DNA from: Candidatus Hydrogenedentota bacterium
GTDB taxonomy: Bacteria; Hydrogenedentota; Hydrogenedentia; Hydrogenedentales; SLHB01
Direction of reading: 5' to 3'
Assembly: GCA_020848835.1 (NCBI GenBank)
Contig: JADLHJ010000049.1
Location: 1-64,000, forward strand
DNA: 64,000 bases
Positions 1-8,458 of the stretch are shown here, one piece after another. The notes beneath the pieces were generated by a model, which saw only the letters and a program-made list of their open reading frames with translations, did not search any database and was not told the origin of the DNA. The position numbers were made by a program, and so were the translations under genes. The stretch's first letter is position 1, and each line of letters begins with the position of its first letter.

Positions 1-451
1 CGGTGAAGCGGATGACGCCGGACTCGTCAACGAAGTACTGACGGTAACCCGTGCGGCCGGCAGCCGTCGGGGCCGCGGTGCAGGTGTACGCCGGCGTGAC
101 TGCCGCTGCGCCGTTCGTCACGGCAACCGTGAACGCATAGCCCTGCTTCGTGCCCGCGCCAAGGACCGCGTCGATGAACGGAGGCGTCGCGCCACCACCA
201 TCGGGGTCGGCCAACTGCGCCAAGGTGCCATAGTCGCCCGCGCCGTCGCCGTCGGCATCAACAAACGCCGCCGTCTGGAACGCAACTTCGCCGGTCGAGA
301 TCGTGCGCATGGCGCCCGCGGCCGACGCTTCGTTTGCGCTCATGCGCGAACGGAGCAGGTTGGGAATTGCGATCGCTGCGATGATGGCAATGATGGCCAC
401 TACGATCATCAACTCGATCAGGGTGAAACCAGATTTCTTGTTCAGCTTCAT
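1..451 (-). CDS. Type IV pilin / pseudopilin, 3'-truncated by window edge
   Basis: Major-pilin-like protein of a type IV pilus or type II secretion pseudopilus. The ATG at 451 is preceded by GGAGGA at 7-nt spacing. The translation starts MKLNKKSGFTLIELMIVV: a short basic leader, the prepilin peptidase site G/F, the conserved Glu at +5 and a long hydrophobic helix with the usual Pro (AIAIPNLLRSR). The mature part has Ala-rich segments and a DADGDGAGDYGTL stretch found in many environmental pilins. No stop codon occurs before base 1, so at least 150 residues are visible and the C-terminus is missing. The family is secure; whether it is the major pilin or a minor pseudopilin cannot be decided here. 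Confidence 0.9.
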   Translation of the reverse strand, partial: MKLNKKSGFTLIELMIVVAIIAIIAAIAIPNLLRSRMSANEASAAGAMRTISTGEVAFQTAAFVDADGDGAGDYGTLAQLADPDGGGATPPFIDAVLGAGTKQGYAFTVAVTNGAAAVTPAYTCTAAPTAAGRTGYRQYFVDESGVIRFT

Positions 452-539
452 GTGATGTCCTCCAAGTGTCCTTGTCAACGACCCTTGCGATACTGCCGCC
501 TGGGCCGATATCCCTTGAGTCAAACCGGGATGCTCAGAA

Positions 540-554
540 ACAAACGGCGTGCCA
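540..554 (-). promoter_or_regulatory. Sigma-54-type promoter of the pilin gene
   Basis: The minus strand reads TGGCACG-CCGT-TTGT, which fits the -24/-12 consensus TGGCACG-N4-TTGC at every conserved base except the last. It lies about 90 bases upstream of the pilin ATG at 451, leaving a leader of roughly 75 nt. Pilin genes in several Proteobacteria are RpoN-dependent, so the placement makes biological sense. No enhancer site was identified. Confidence 0.6.
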
Positions 555-651
555 TGTGATTTACGTTTCTGTAAGTACATAATTACAAATAACTTAAATA
601 CTAACGAGGCGAGTGTCGCTATTGAAAAAGCGTGCCAGTAATTGTCGCTAA

Positions 652-673
652 GTCGCTCTGTGCGACATTTTTT
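652..673 (+). terminator. Weak hairpin plus T-run
   Basis: GTCGC (652-656) pairs with GCGAC (662-666) around a 5-nt loop and is followed by ATTTTTT. The stem is only 5 bp and no plus-strand gene ends here, so it may not be a functional terminator. Confidence 0.25.
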
Positions 674-764
674 GTCACTGAAAACTCCATGGCAAGGCCC
701 TGCCAAGAAGGGCGGCCCATCCCCTTGTTGCGATGTCTTTGCAGGCGTTACGAATGCAATTGCG

Positions 765-795
765 TTGTAAACCTCCGCGCCGAAGGCATTACAAT
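765..795 (+). promoter_or_regulatory. Possible sigma-70 promoter for the NRPS gene
   Basis: TTGTAA (765-770) and TACAAT (790-795) are separated by 19 nt, slightly too long. The predicted start would lie about 80 nt upstream of the NRPS TTG codon. This is only a consensus match. Confidence 0.3.
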
Positions 796-881
796 ATCTT
801 GCAGTTTTTTGCGTTGCCGGATCTGGGGTGGCAAGGCTTCCGGCGAATTGCAGCGTATACCATTGACGAAGGAGCGATTGT

Positions 882-3800
882 TTGCCGGTTTTACTGCCGA
901 TCGATGTCTTGTATACGAAATCCCGGCTGACTAGCGCGCAGTTGGCAATCTGGCTGGGGCTGAAGCTGCACCCCGAAATGCCCATTCTTGACGCTGCAGC
1001 ACTGTACTATCTTCCAATTGACGCACGTATCGACTGTCTGCAGGCGGCCTTTCAGAAGTTTATCGATACCAGTGATGCATTCCGGATGGTGGTTGTCGAG
1101 GAGGAAGGCGTTCCGCAGCCGCGCATTCTTGATCTCTTCCGGTATGAAATGGAGACGGTCGATTTTTCGGCTGCAGATAGTCCCAAAGATTCGGCGAAGG
1201 CGTGGGCACGCGAACAGTCTTTGCACGTATTCGACCTGACCAAGCCGATGTTCCACGCCAAATTGATCAAACTCGGTGATAACAGGTTAGCGTGGTTTTT
1301 ACACGTGAACCATTTGATTACTGACGCATATTCGAGTGTGTTGACGGTGCAGCGACTCAACAACCTTTATCGGCTGGCAGTCGATGGAAAGCTAGATCAG
1401 GCTCCGCCGTTTCCCCAATTCGCCGACCATGCGATGGAAGAATACGAATCTCGCCTGTCGCGCCCGCCAGCGGAAGAGTTGGCGTTTTGGCGGACCAAGC
1501 TTGCGCAGCGACTGGAACCGCCGTCGTTCTACGGCCGCACGCGAAAATCGTCGGACACTACACTTACCACGCGCGGGCAGTTGCTTGGTGTGGACACCAC
1601 GCAGAAGCTCATTGGCATGCTCGACGATGAACGCATTTCCGGCAGGAAGCCTGAGGCGACGTTGTTCAACCTTTTTGCGACGGCACTGTATGCGTTGATG
1701 TATCGCATCAGCGGCACCCGCGAACTTGCCATCGGCACGATGTACCACAACCGGCGCACCGACGCTGCGCGCGACACGATTGGGGTATATGTCGGCGCAT
1801 TGCCGCTGCGCACGCGGATTGAAGAGGGCGAGACGTTCTTATCGCTCGCGCAAAAAGTCCGCAGTGAGGCGATCGAGAATCGCCGCAACGTCAACGGCGT
1901 ATTTCGCATGAGCCTTGATTACGGCGATTACGACGTAATGTTAAATGTGCACGTTGCGCAGCCAGTCGGCCTGCTTGGCTACGAAGAGGAACTTCCGCAT
2001 TGGGTGCGTTCTGGCCACGGCCGCGAGACGCTTGTTGTACACGCCTTCTTTATTCCGCAGCACGGCGATTATTGGATCATTTTCGACATGAACAATAGCG
2101 TGTTCGACGACTACTTTCGCGAACGCGTCACGCTGCATTTCAGGAACATGATCGCCGCGTTGGTGGACGATCTGAATAGCGAGATTGATGCGATCGATCT
2201 TCTAGAAGACAGCGAACGCGATCGCCTTCTGTATCAATATAACGATACGGCACGAGAATTCGCGGACAACACGACCGCGCATGCGCTGGTCGAAAAGCAG
2301 GCGCAAATGCGCCCGAATGCGCCTGCGGTGGAACATTGCGGAAACGTGCTCACGTATGGCGCGCTCGATTCGCGAGCGAACCAACTTGCACGTTGCTTGC
2401 AGGCGCGCGGTGTCGAGCACGAGGAACTTGTCGGCATATGCATGAAGCGCTCGCCGGCCATGATGGTTGCTGCGCTGGGCATCATGAAGGCGGGCGCAGC
2501 CTACGTTCCGATCGATATTGCATATCCGCCCGAACGCCTTGCGTATATGCTGCGAGATAGCGGTGTGCGCTCGATCATCGTCGGTGTGGATGTGGACTAT
2601 CGGTTGATACTCGGTGACTTTGAAGGCGAGATTATCGCTGTTGATTTGGCGGGCAATTTGGCCGAATCGTATTCGGACGATCCGGTGCATTCTCAGGCGG
2701 GGCCACGTTCTCTCGCGTATGTGATCTATACGTCAGGCTCGACGGGCTGGCCGAAGGGCACACTGATCGAGCATCGCGGTGTCTGTAACCTTATGCGGAT
2801 GCAGGCGGGTTTCTTTGAAGTATCTTCGACGAGCCGCGTACTGCAATTTGCATCGTTCAGTTTCGATGCGTCGGTGTCCGAAATCTTCGTAACGCTCGGT
2901 GTGGGCGGGACGCTCTGCATTCCCCCGGATGATATCTTGCTCGAACCTGGCGCATTGTCCAATTTCATACAAGAGAACCGCATATCGGTTGCCACCTTGC
3001 CACCGGCCTTGTTGCGTTTGATGAATCCCGCCGATGTGCGGACATTGCGCACCGTAGTCAGCGCGGGGGATCGTTGCTCCAACGAAGTGGTCAATCTGTG
3101 GGCCCCGGGGCGCCGCTTTATCAACGCGTATGGCCCCACTGAATCCACCGTGTGCGCGGCTATGGCGGTTTGCGAGGCGGGCGCGGACGTATCTCCGCCT
3201 ATCGGAAGTGCGCCGGACAATACGCAGCTTTACGTGCTGGATAAAAAAAGTAATCTTGTGCCCATCGGCACGCCGGGCGAATTACATATCGGTGGCGTGG
3301 GGCTTGCGCGCGGTTATTTAGGCCAACCCGAGCTGACCGCGCAACGTTTCGTAGCGCATCCATTCGATCCGACACCCGGCGCGCGTGTGTACAAGACCGG
3401 CGATCTGGTTCGGTATCGGCCCGATGGGCAGATTGAATTTATTGGGCGTGTCGATCGCCAAGTCAAGATTCATGGATTTCGTATCGAACCAGGCGAGATT
3501 GAATCAGCGCTGGAATCGCACGCCTCTGTGCACACTGCAATTGTTGACGCACGCGATGACGGACGCGGCGACGCGAAACTTGTTGCATACATCAAGACTT
3601 CCAACGGAGTGCAGCCCTCTGTACCGGAATTGCGCAATCACGCGGCGGGCCGAGTACCTCGCTACATGGTGCCTTCGATATACGTGTTTCTGGACGAAAT
3701 TCCGTTAAACGCAAATGGCAAAGTCGATCGCGCGGCGCTGCCCGCGCCGTCGATTCACTCCGGCCCTATTGATCAAATGGAAATGCCGCAATCGGACGTG

Positions 3801-6365
3801 GAGAAGCGGCTCGCGGAGATCTGGTGCAAAGTACTTCATGTGGACAGTATTGGCATTCACGACAACTTTTTCGAACATGGCGGCGACTCAATTGCTTGTA
3901 TCCAAATCGCAGGCATGGCGCGCGAAGCCGGATTGAGCGTTTCGCCCAATCACATCTTTGAGCATCCAACAATTGCGGCGCTTGCTGCCGCGATGTCGAG
4001 TGGGTTGAAAACAAACGCAGAACAAGGCCCGGTGATGGGGCCTGTGCCGTTGACGCCGATCCAACATTGGTTCTTTGAATTGCAGAATCCAAATCCGAGC
4101 CATTGGAACCAGAGTGTTGTACTCGAAGCGGTTGACCCGATTGACGTACACGTGTTATCGCTCGCAGCAGCGGCATTGGGTGACCATCACGACATGTTAC
4201 GCGCGCAGTTCCGAATCGAGGGCGGCGTATGGACACAACGCATCGCAGGGCACGCGGGCGTGGCGCCCATACTAAGTTTTGATTTAAGTGCAACGCCTCG
4301 GTCTGATTTTCCAACCAAGCAACAGGAATGCGTCGCACAGGTGCAGGCCAGTCTAGACATTGAACGAGGACCGTTGCTGCGACTGGGGGTTATAAAACCA
4401 GGTAACGGCCAGCGTGATGTCGTCGTAGTCGTGGTCCATCACCTCGTTGTTGACGCTGTCTCGTGGCGCGCGATCCTCGACGATCTGGATCGCGCTTACG
4501 AACTCGCGTATCGCGGCAAGCCGATTTCGTTTCCGCCGAAGACCACGTCGTTCAAGCACTGGGCGAACCGGCTGCGCGCGGTTGCGGACGACGCAGCGCT
4601 TCGCGCGGACTTCGACTACTGGCGCAAGTGCAGGCGGGTCCCGCGTTTGCCCGCAGAGAGCCACGGAATGAATACCGTTAAGTCGAGCGATTCCTTCGTT
4701 GTGTCGCTCGATTATTCCAAGGCCGCCGCACGGAGCGATGGGTCGCAATTTGGTCACGGCGCACACCTCGTTGATGTAATGCTTGCGGCGCTCGCGCATG
4801 CGTTGAGCGAATGGACCAAGCAAAAGCACGTTGCCATCAACCTCGAGTCGCACGGCCGCGAGCATGTTTTCGACGATGTCGACCTTTCGCGAACAGCTGG
4901 CTGGTTTACTTCCGTATTTCCGGTGCATATCGCGGTTGGCGACGAGCCGGACGTGGCTGCGAGTTTTCAAGGTATTTCGCAACAAATCCACGAAGCCAGG
5001 CGCCACGCGCAAAGTTATGGGTTATTGCGTTACGTTGCGAGAAACGCGCAGGCCAATAGCGAAATGATGCCACCGCTCGCGGACGTATCACTCAATTTCA
5101 TGGGGGCGCTCGATCGCTTAGCAACACCGGGAAAGTGGTTCACGCCAAGTTCGCCTATGGATGGTACGCGCGCGAATTATTGTCCAGAATCGATCCGCCC
5201 TTGCAGCATTGAGGTCAACGGGTATTCGGACCCGACCGGCGTCCATTTTCACTGGACCTACAGCAAGAATATTCATGCAAGGGAAACCATTGCGCGCGTA
5301 GCCGATGGTTTCGTGGAGCGCCTTGGACATTTGTTGAGCGCGCTTGCAGAAATACCAGCGCGGGCGCCCGCGGCGATCACGTCCTTCAATTTCGCCGAGA
5401 TGGGTACGATGATTCCTATCAAGCCGAGCGGGTCGCGTCCGCCTCTATTCTGCGTACCCGGGGGTGGCGGTGTAGTCTTTCCTTTCTACAATCTTGTGCC
5501 CTATGTCGATCCGGATCAGCCGATTTATGGACTGCAAGACCCGAGCCTCGACGAATCGGTCGAACCGTTCAAACATGTCGAAGACCTTGCTGCCTTCTAT
5601 CTCGACCGCATGCGATCGGTACAGCCGCGCGGACCGTATTATCTTGGCGGTTGGTCGTTTGGTGGCGCCGTGGCCTATGAAATTGCGCAGCAGGCGCGCC
5701 GCGCGGGGGATGAGGTTGGTTTCGTCGCGGTCATGGACCAACTTGCGCCGCCGCTACTGGAGATGCGCGGCACACTTGCACAGCGATTGAGCAAGATTCC
5801 GCCAGCGCTTGCGGTGATTTCGCGCACCGTAGTCGGTAGTTTTCCGTATGTGCGTGATGGGTTGTACCTAATCTTCAGTGGTGATAAGACAGGTACAAAC
5901 GGTCAAAGCACGCGTGCGACGTTGATGGATTATTTTACGTGGGCATGGCGCGATGCCTTGTTCAAATCGTTCTTGCAGCAGGCGGACATTGCGCGCGTAG
6001 CCGTTGCGGATTCGCATTACGTGAAGTTCAAGCAGCCCGCGACGCGACGCGTCATGCAAGTATTGCGCGCGCATACCCAGGCGCTGAAGCGTTACCGCGC
6101 GCAGGTATATCCGGGCGTTGTTGACGTGTTCCGTTCCGCGGACGACTGGACGGGGTTGAAGCTTGATAAGGAAAAAGATTTGGGCTGGGGCGCATTGGCG
6201 CAAGGTGGCGTGCTGGTACACACCAACACAGGCAGCCATGTGTCGCTCATGCGCAAGCCGCACGTGATCGAGTTTTCGCGCAATCTGAACCGCCGCCTGC
6301 GCGAGACGCAGCCGGGCCATGTTGACGTGGAACTCGATGCGGTCAACAACGTGCGGCCGGCGTAG
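882..6365 (+). CDS. Single-module NRPS, C-A-PCP-E-TE
   Basis: Nonribosomal peptide synthetase of 1827 residues with one complete module. Order: condensation domain (about 15-430; variant His motif HVNHLITDA, with His144 and Asp148 retained), adenylation domain (445-950; YTSGSTGWPKG, NAYGPTE, YKTGDLVRY, final NANGK), carrier domain (GGDS, Ser1003), epimerization domain (1053-1490; HHLVVDAVSW at 1186, then SHGRE, SRTAGWFTS and YGLLRYV) and thioesterase (from 1509; GWSFGG, Ser1592). The binding-pocket residues read from the A domain are D-A-S-T-V-A-A-V-C-K, which I recall as a listed tyrosine code and close to the Phe code. This predicts loading and epimerization of an aromatic amino acid, perhaps after N-acylation by the C domain. 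The TTG start at 882 is supported by AAGGAG at 7-nt spacing. The downstream membrane-protein gene follows after 14 nt. Confidence 0.93.
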   Translation: MPVLLPIDVLYTKSRLTSAQLAIWLGLKLHPEMPILDAAALYYLPIDARIDCLQAAFQKFIDTSDAFRMVVVEEEGVPQPRILDLFRYEMETVDFSAADSPKDSAKAWAREQSLHVFDLTKPMFHAKLIKLGDNRLAWFLHVNHLITDAYSSVLTVQRLNNLYRLAVDGKLDQAPPFPQFADHAMEEYESRLSRPPAEELAFWRTKLAQRLEPPSFYGRTRKSSDTTLTTRGQLLGVDTTQKLIGMLDDERISGRKPEATLFNLFATALYALMYRISGTRELAIGTMYHNRRTDAARDTIGVYVGALPLRTRIEEGETFLSLAQKVRSEAIENRRNVNGVFRMSLDYGDYDVMLNVHVAQPVGLLGYEEELPHWVRSGHGRETLVVHAFFIPQHGDYWIIFDMNNSVFDDYFRERVTLHFRNMIAALVDDLNSEIDAIDLLEDSERDRLLYQYNDTAREFADNTTAHALVEKQAQMRPNAPAVEHCGNVLTYGALDSRANQLARCLQARGVEHEELVGICMKRSPAMMVAALGIMKAGAAYVPIDIAYPPERLAYMLRDSGVRSIIVGVDVDYRLILGDFEGEIIAVDLAGNLAESYSDDPVHSQAGPRSLAYVIYTSGSTGWPKGTLIEHRGVCNLMRMQAGFFEVSSTSRVLQFASFSFDASVSEIFVTLGVGGTLCIPPDDILLEPGALSNFIQENRISVATLPPALLRLMNPADVRTLRTVVSAGDRCSNEVVNLWAPGRRFINAYGPTESTVCAAMAVCEAGADVSPPIGSAPDNTQLYVLDKKSNLVPIGTPGELHIGGVGLARGYLGQPELTAQRFVAHPFDPTPGARVYKTGDLVRYRPDGQIEFIGRVDRQVKIHGFRIEPGEIESALESHASVHTAIVDARDDGRGDAKLVAYIKTSNGVQPSVPELRNHAAGRVPRYMVPSIYVFLDEIPLNANGKVDRAALPAPSIHSGPIDQMEMPQSDVEKRLAEIWCKVLHVDSIGIHDNFFEHGGDSIACIQIAGMAREAGLSVSPNHIFEHPTIAALAAAMSSGLKTNAEQGPVMGPVPLTPIQHWFFELQNPNPSHWNQSVVLEAVDPIDVHVLSLAAAALGDHHDMLRAQFRIEGGVWTQRIAGHAGVAPILSFDLSATPRSDFPTKQQECVAQVQASLDIERGPLLRLGVIKPGNGQRDVVVVVVHHLVVDAVSWRAILDDLDRAYELAYRGKPISFPPKTTSFKHWANRLRAVADDAALRADFDYWRKCRRVPRLPAESHGMNTVKSSDSFVVSLDYSKAAARSDGSQFGHGAHLVDVMLAALAHALSEWTKQKHVAINLESHGREHVFDDVDLSRTAGWFTSVFPVHIAVGDEPDVAASFQGISQQIHEARRHAQSYGLLRYVARNAQANSEMMPPLADVSLNFMGALDRLATPGKWFTPSSPMDGTRANYCPESIRPCSIEVNGYSDPTGVHFHWTYSKNIHARETIARVADGFVERLGHLLSALAEIPARAPAAITSFNFAEMGTMIPIKPSGSRPPLFCVPGGGGVVFPFYNLVPYVDPDQPIYGLQDPSLDESVEPFKHVEDLAAFYLDRMRSVQPRGPYYLGGWSFGGAVAYEIAQQARRAGDEVGFVAVMDQLAPPLLEMRGTLAQRLSKIPPALAVISRTVVGSFPYVRDGLYLIFSGDKTGTNGQSTRATLMDYFTWAWRDALFKSFLQQADIARVAVADSHYVKFKQPATRRVMQVLRAHTQALKRYRAQVYPGVVDVFRSADDWTGLKLDKEKDLGWGALAQGGVLVHTNTGSHVSLMRKPHVIEFSRNLNRRLRETQPGHVDVELDAVNNVRPA

Positions 6366-6379
6366 CGGGGGATAGACTG

Positions 6380-6853
6380 ATGGCGGCAGAGACAACGTCA
6401 CAAGCCCGTTCGCTGGTTTGGCATGGCGCGATGCTCGTTCTACTTGGGCTCATCTCCGGCTTTACTACATTGTTTGCCAAAGTCCCTGCAACGGCACTGA
6501 GCGCACACACCATAGGCGTGCTGCAAGGCGCTGTGTTATTTGGTCTCGCGGGCGCCTGGCATCTGATCCGCGGTTCGGCGCTTACGCTGCGCATAGCGAA
6601 GTACACGATTGTGATTGGCTTCTATGCGAACTGGCTGGGCGTGCAGCTTGCCGCGTTTTGGAGCGCGGGGCGTTCCATGTTTTCGGTGTCCGGTACGAAT
6701 ATGCCGGAAGGCGCAGCGGGATGGATGAACGTTTTGGTAATGTTCCTGCTCAACGTGTCGATGCTTGTGATGGTGACCTGCGTGATCATTTTGTGGTGTT
6801 CGCGCAAGTCCCGCGGTGTGACTACTGGAAACGTCCCGTCAGGTGAACGCTAA
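6380..6853 (+). CDS. HabA/B-like four-helix membrane protein
   Basis: A 157-residue protein with four hydrophobic segments (about 13-31, 44-60, 72-92, 112-137). The pattern HGAMLVLLGLISGF, LSAHTIGVLQG and FYANWLG resembles hydroxylaminobenzene mutase (HabA/HabB), small membrane proteins that rearrange aryl hydroxylamines to aminophenols. That is by recalled resemblance, so the enzymatic activity is inference. Translation probably begins at the ATG at 6380, 14 nt after the NRPS stop, so the two genes are likely co-transcribed. Its role could be modification, transport or immunity linked to the NRPS product. The 3' end overlaps the convergent microprotein gene at 6839-6937 by 15 nt. Confidence 0.6.
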   Translation: MAAETTSQARSLVWHGAMLVLLGLISGFTTLFAKVPATALSAHTIGVLQGAVLFGLAGAWHLIRGSALTLRIAKYTIVIGFYANWLGVQLAAFWSAGRSMFSVSGTNMPEGAAGWMNVLVMFLLNVSMLVMVTCVIILWCSRKSRGVTTGNVPSGER

Positions 6854-6937
6854 GTACACCATGGTGATAAGCATCAGTAGAAACACTCCCATGCCCCATG
6901 TGGAGTTATAGCCCCACCAATTGCTTGTACTAAACAT
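6839..6937 (-). CDS. 32-residue single-helix membrane microprotein
   Basis: A small open frame with ATG at 6937, an SD GGAGGT (6946-6951 on the minus strand) at 8-nt spacing and a TGA stop at 6839. The product has an aromatic, polar N-terminus (FSTSNWWGYNSTWG) and one strongly hydrophobic segment (MGVFLLMLITMVYLAF). No basic lipoprotein or signal-peptidase site is seen, so it would remain in the membrane. It is divergent from flgB and overlaps the 3' end of the HabA/B-like gene. I do not recognise the family. The good SD and clean transmembrane pattern are the only support. Confidence 0.55.
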   Translation of the reverse strand: MFSTSNWWGYNSTWGMGVFLLMLITMVYLAFT

Positions 6938-7247
6938 TGCCGTAGACCTCCGCGCGAAGCGCCCAAGTCCACCACCATTTCAGGGAACATCGAAGCATTG
7001 CACTTTCTTTCAAGACGGCAGTTTCCTCCTACCGACTGCAAACAATTCCCTGCTGCTTGCCGTACTCGCACGATCTCAATAAACGCTAAATTATTGAAAA
7101 TAAATGCGTTACAAATACTGACTGTCCCGGCATGACCATTGCTCTATCCCTTCCGAGAGTCTTTTGACGGAGAGGCTTTCACAGGTGGTGGGGCGGCCCG
7201 GACGCGGGCTGCCTCGCTTTACTAAAGACAGTTGACGGGAGTAGGCA
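6938..7247. other. Intergenic region upstream of the flagellar operon
   Basis: Divergent spacer between the microprotein gene and flgB. It should contain the flagellar operon promoter. I found no convincing sigma-54 or sigma-28 site. A GC-rich imperfect hairpin (GGCCCGGACGCGGGC, about 7193-7210) lies within the likely flgB leader. The minus-strand 65-codon frame at 6874-7071 lacks an SD and is rejected. Confidence 0.4.
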
Positions 7248-7640
7248 GTGGCGTTTGAAGGCGTCAATAGTGTTCAGTTATTGCAGCGGGCGATGCAGGT
7301 CTGTACGCAGAACCACACCGTTATCGCAAACAATATCGCGAACGCGGACACCCCGAACTTCACTCCCTCAAAGCTCGATTTTCAGCGGACACTTTCCGAG
7401 ACATTAGAGGGGCGCGGCCGTTTCTCCCTCCGCAAGACTCAGGCCCGCCACCTTGACATGACCCGTGAAATTCCGCGTTTTGAGCATATTGCACTTTCCA
7501 GTAAGAACGACTACAATAAAGTCGATCTAGAACAAGAGATGGCCAATCTTTCGGAAAATACCGGAAACTACACAATATATGGTAGTCTCTTGGTCAAGCA
7601 GTTTAAGCAGGCCAAAGACATGCTTGCGGGTCTGCGCTAG
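7248..7640 (+). CDS. flgB: Flagellar proximal rod protein FlgB
   Basis: Rod protein of 130 residues that helps connect the MS ring to the distal rod. It acts outside the inner membrane after export through the flagellar secretion apparatus. The rod/hook N-terminal motif VIANNIANADTPNF is present and the C-terminal part ends in a typical amphipathic helix (YGSLLVKQFKQAKDML). The start is GTG at 7248 with GGGAG 6 nt upstream. It is the first gene of the flagellar cluster and is followed after 22 nt by flgC. Length is normal for FlgB. Confidence 0.95.
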   Translation: MAFEGVNSVQLLQRAMQVCTQNHTVIANNIANADTPNFTPSKLDFQRTLSETLEGRGRFSLRKTQARHLDMTREIPRFEHIALSSKNDYNKVDLEQEMANLSENTGNYTIYGSLLVKQFKQAKDMLAGLR

Positions 7641-7662
7641 GGCTTAAGGGGACGCTTCGGAC

Positions 7663-8082
7663 ATGCTAGAAGCGATTTCAGGAAAAGAGATTGCGGTCAG
7701 CGGGTTGCGCGCCCAGCGGACGCGCATGAACCTCATCGCGAACAACATTGCCAACGCCCTCACCCCGACCACCGCGAAGGGCGGCGCTTTCCGCCGTCAG
7801 GTGGCAATCCTTAGTGGCGAAGGGGTTAAGAATGGAATTCAGCCGGACAAGCTCGGCGTAAAGGTTGAGAAGGTAATGTCCGACCCGTCGCCGTTCCGGC
7901 AGGTTTACGAACCAGGCAATCCCTATGCGAATCAAAACGGGATGGTCGAGTATCCGAACATCGACCTAGCGGTGGAAATGGCGGATCTTGTCTCCGCCCA
8001 GCGCGCGTACGAAGCGAACATCGCGGTGGTGGTATCGAGCCGCCGGATGTCGGCGAAGGCGTTGGAAATTATACAGGCTTAA
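7663..8082 (+). CDS. flgC: Flagellar proximal rod protein FlgC
   Basis: Rod protein of 139 residues. It carries the N-terminal rod motif LIANNIANALTPT and the conserved C-terminal helix (SAQRAYEANIAVVVSS then MSAKALEI) that packs in the axial structure. The ATG at 7663 has AAGGGG upstream. It sits between flgB and fliE, the standard order in many phyla, with only 6 nt to fliE. Confidence 0.95.
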   Translation: MLEAISGKEIAVSGLRAQRTRMNLIANNIANALTPTTAKGGAFRRQVAILSGEGVKNGIQPDKLGVKVEKVMSDPSPFRQVYEPGNPYANQNGMVEYPNIDLAVEMADLVSAQRAYEANIAVVVSSRRMSAKALEIIQA

Positions 8083-8088
8083 CGATAA

Positions 8089-8409
8089 ATGGCTGACCCA
8101 CTCAACATAAGCGGCATCACTCCCGGGCGGATCGAGATCGATCCGTCGAAGATGCGTACGCCATCGCCGTCCTCAGCGCCTATTGAAGGAAAGTCATTCA
8201 AAGATGTGCTCGCCGATTCGATCGGCGAGGTGCAACGGTTGCAAAGCGAAGCAGACACAACGATCAAGAAACTCGTGTCTGGTGAGATTAAAGATGTTAC
8301 CGAGGCCATGGTTGCAGTTGAAAAGGCAGACGTGTCGTTTCAAACCATGATGTCGGTCCGGAACAAGATTGTAGCCGCGTACGAAGAAATAATGCGGATG
8401 CAAGTATAA
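8089..8409 (+). CDS. fliE: Flagellar hook-basal body protein FliE
   Basis: A 106-residue protein that joins the MS ring to the rod and is exported early. The middle shows the family pattern SFKDVLADSIGEVQRLQ, and the C-terminus MMSVRNKIVAAYEEIMRMQV is highly characteristic. The gene follows flgC closely, so translation of flgB-flgC-fliE is probably coordinated. Confidence 0.95.
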   Translation: MADPLNISGITPGRIEIDPSKMRTPSPSSAPIEGKSFKDVLADSIGEVQRLQSEADTTIKKLVSGEIKDVTEAMVAVEKADVSFQTMMSVRNKIVAAYEEIMRMQV

Positions 8410-8458
8410 GCAGTGCGGCGCCGGGTGGTCCGGTGCCGAAACACTGAGAGACAGGCCT

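Larger units (their letters stand above)
555..881. other. Intergenic region between pilin and NRPS genes
   Basis: Divergent spacer between the pilin gene and the NRPS. It is AT-rich at its left end and holds a small hairpin with a T-run (652-673) and a loose sigma-70-like pair (765-795). Two short open frames cross it (from 632 and 733) but lack an SD and any recognisable protein features, so I do not call them genes. Confidence 0.5.

Noticed and set aside
632-934. Short plus-strand open frames at 632-934 and 733-930 upstream of the NRPS
   Set aside because: No SD, no recognisable protein features, and they overlap the NRPS start, which itself has an ideal SD.
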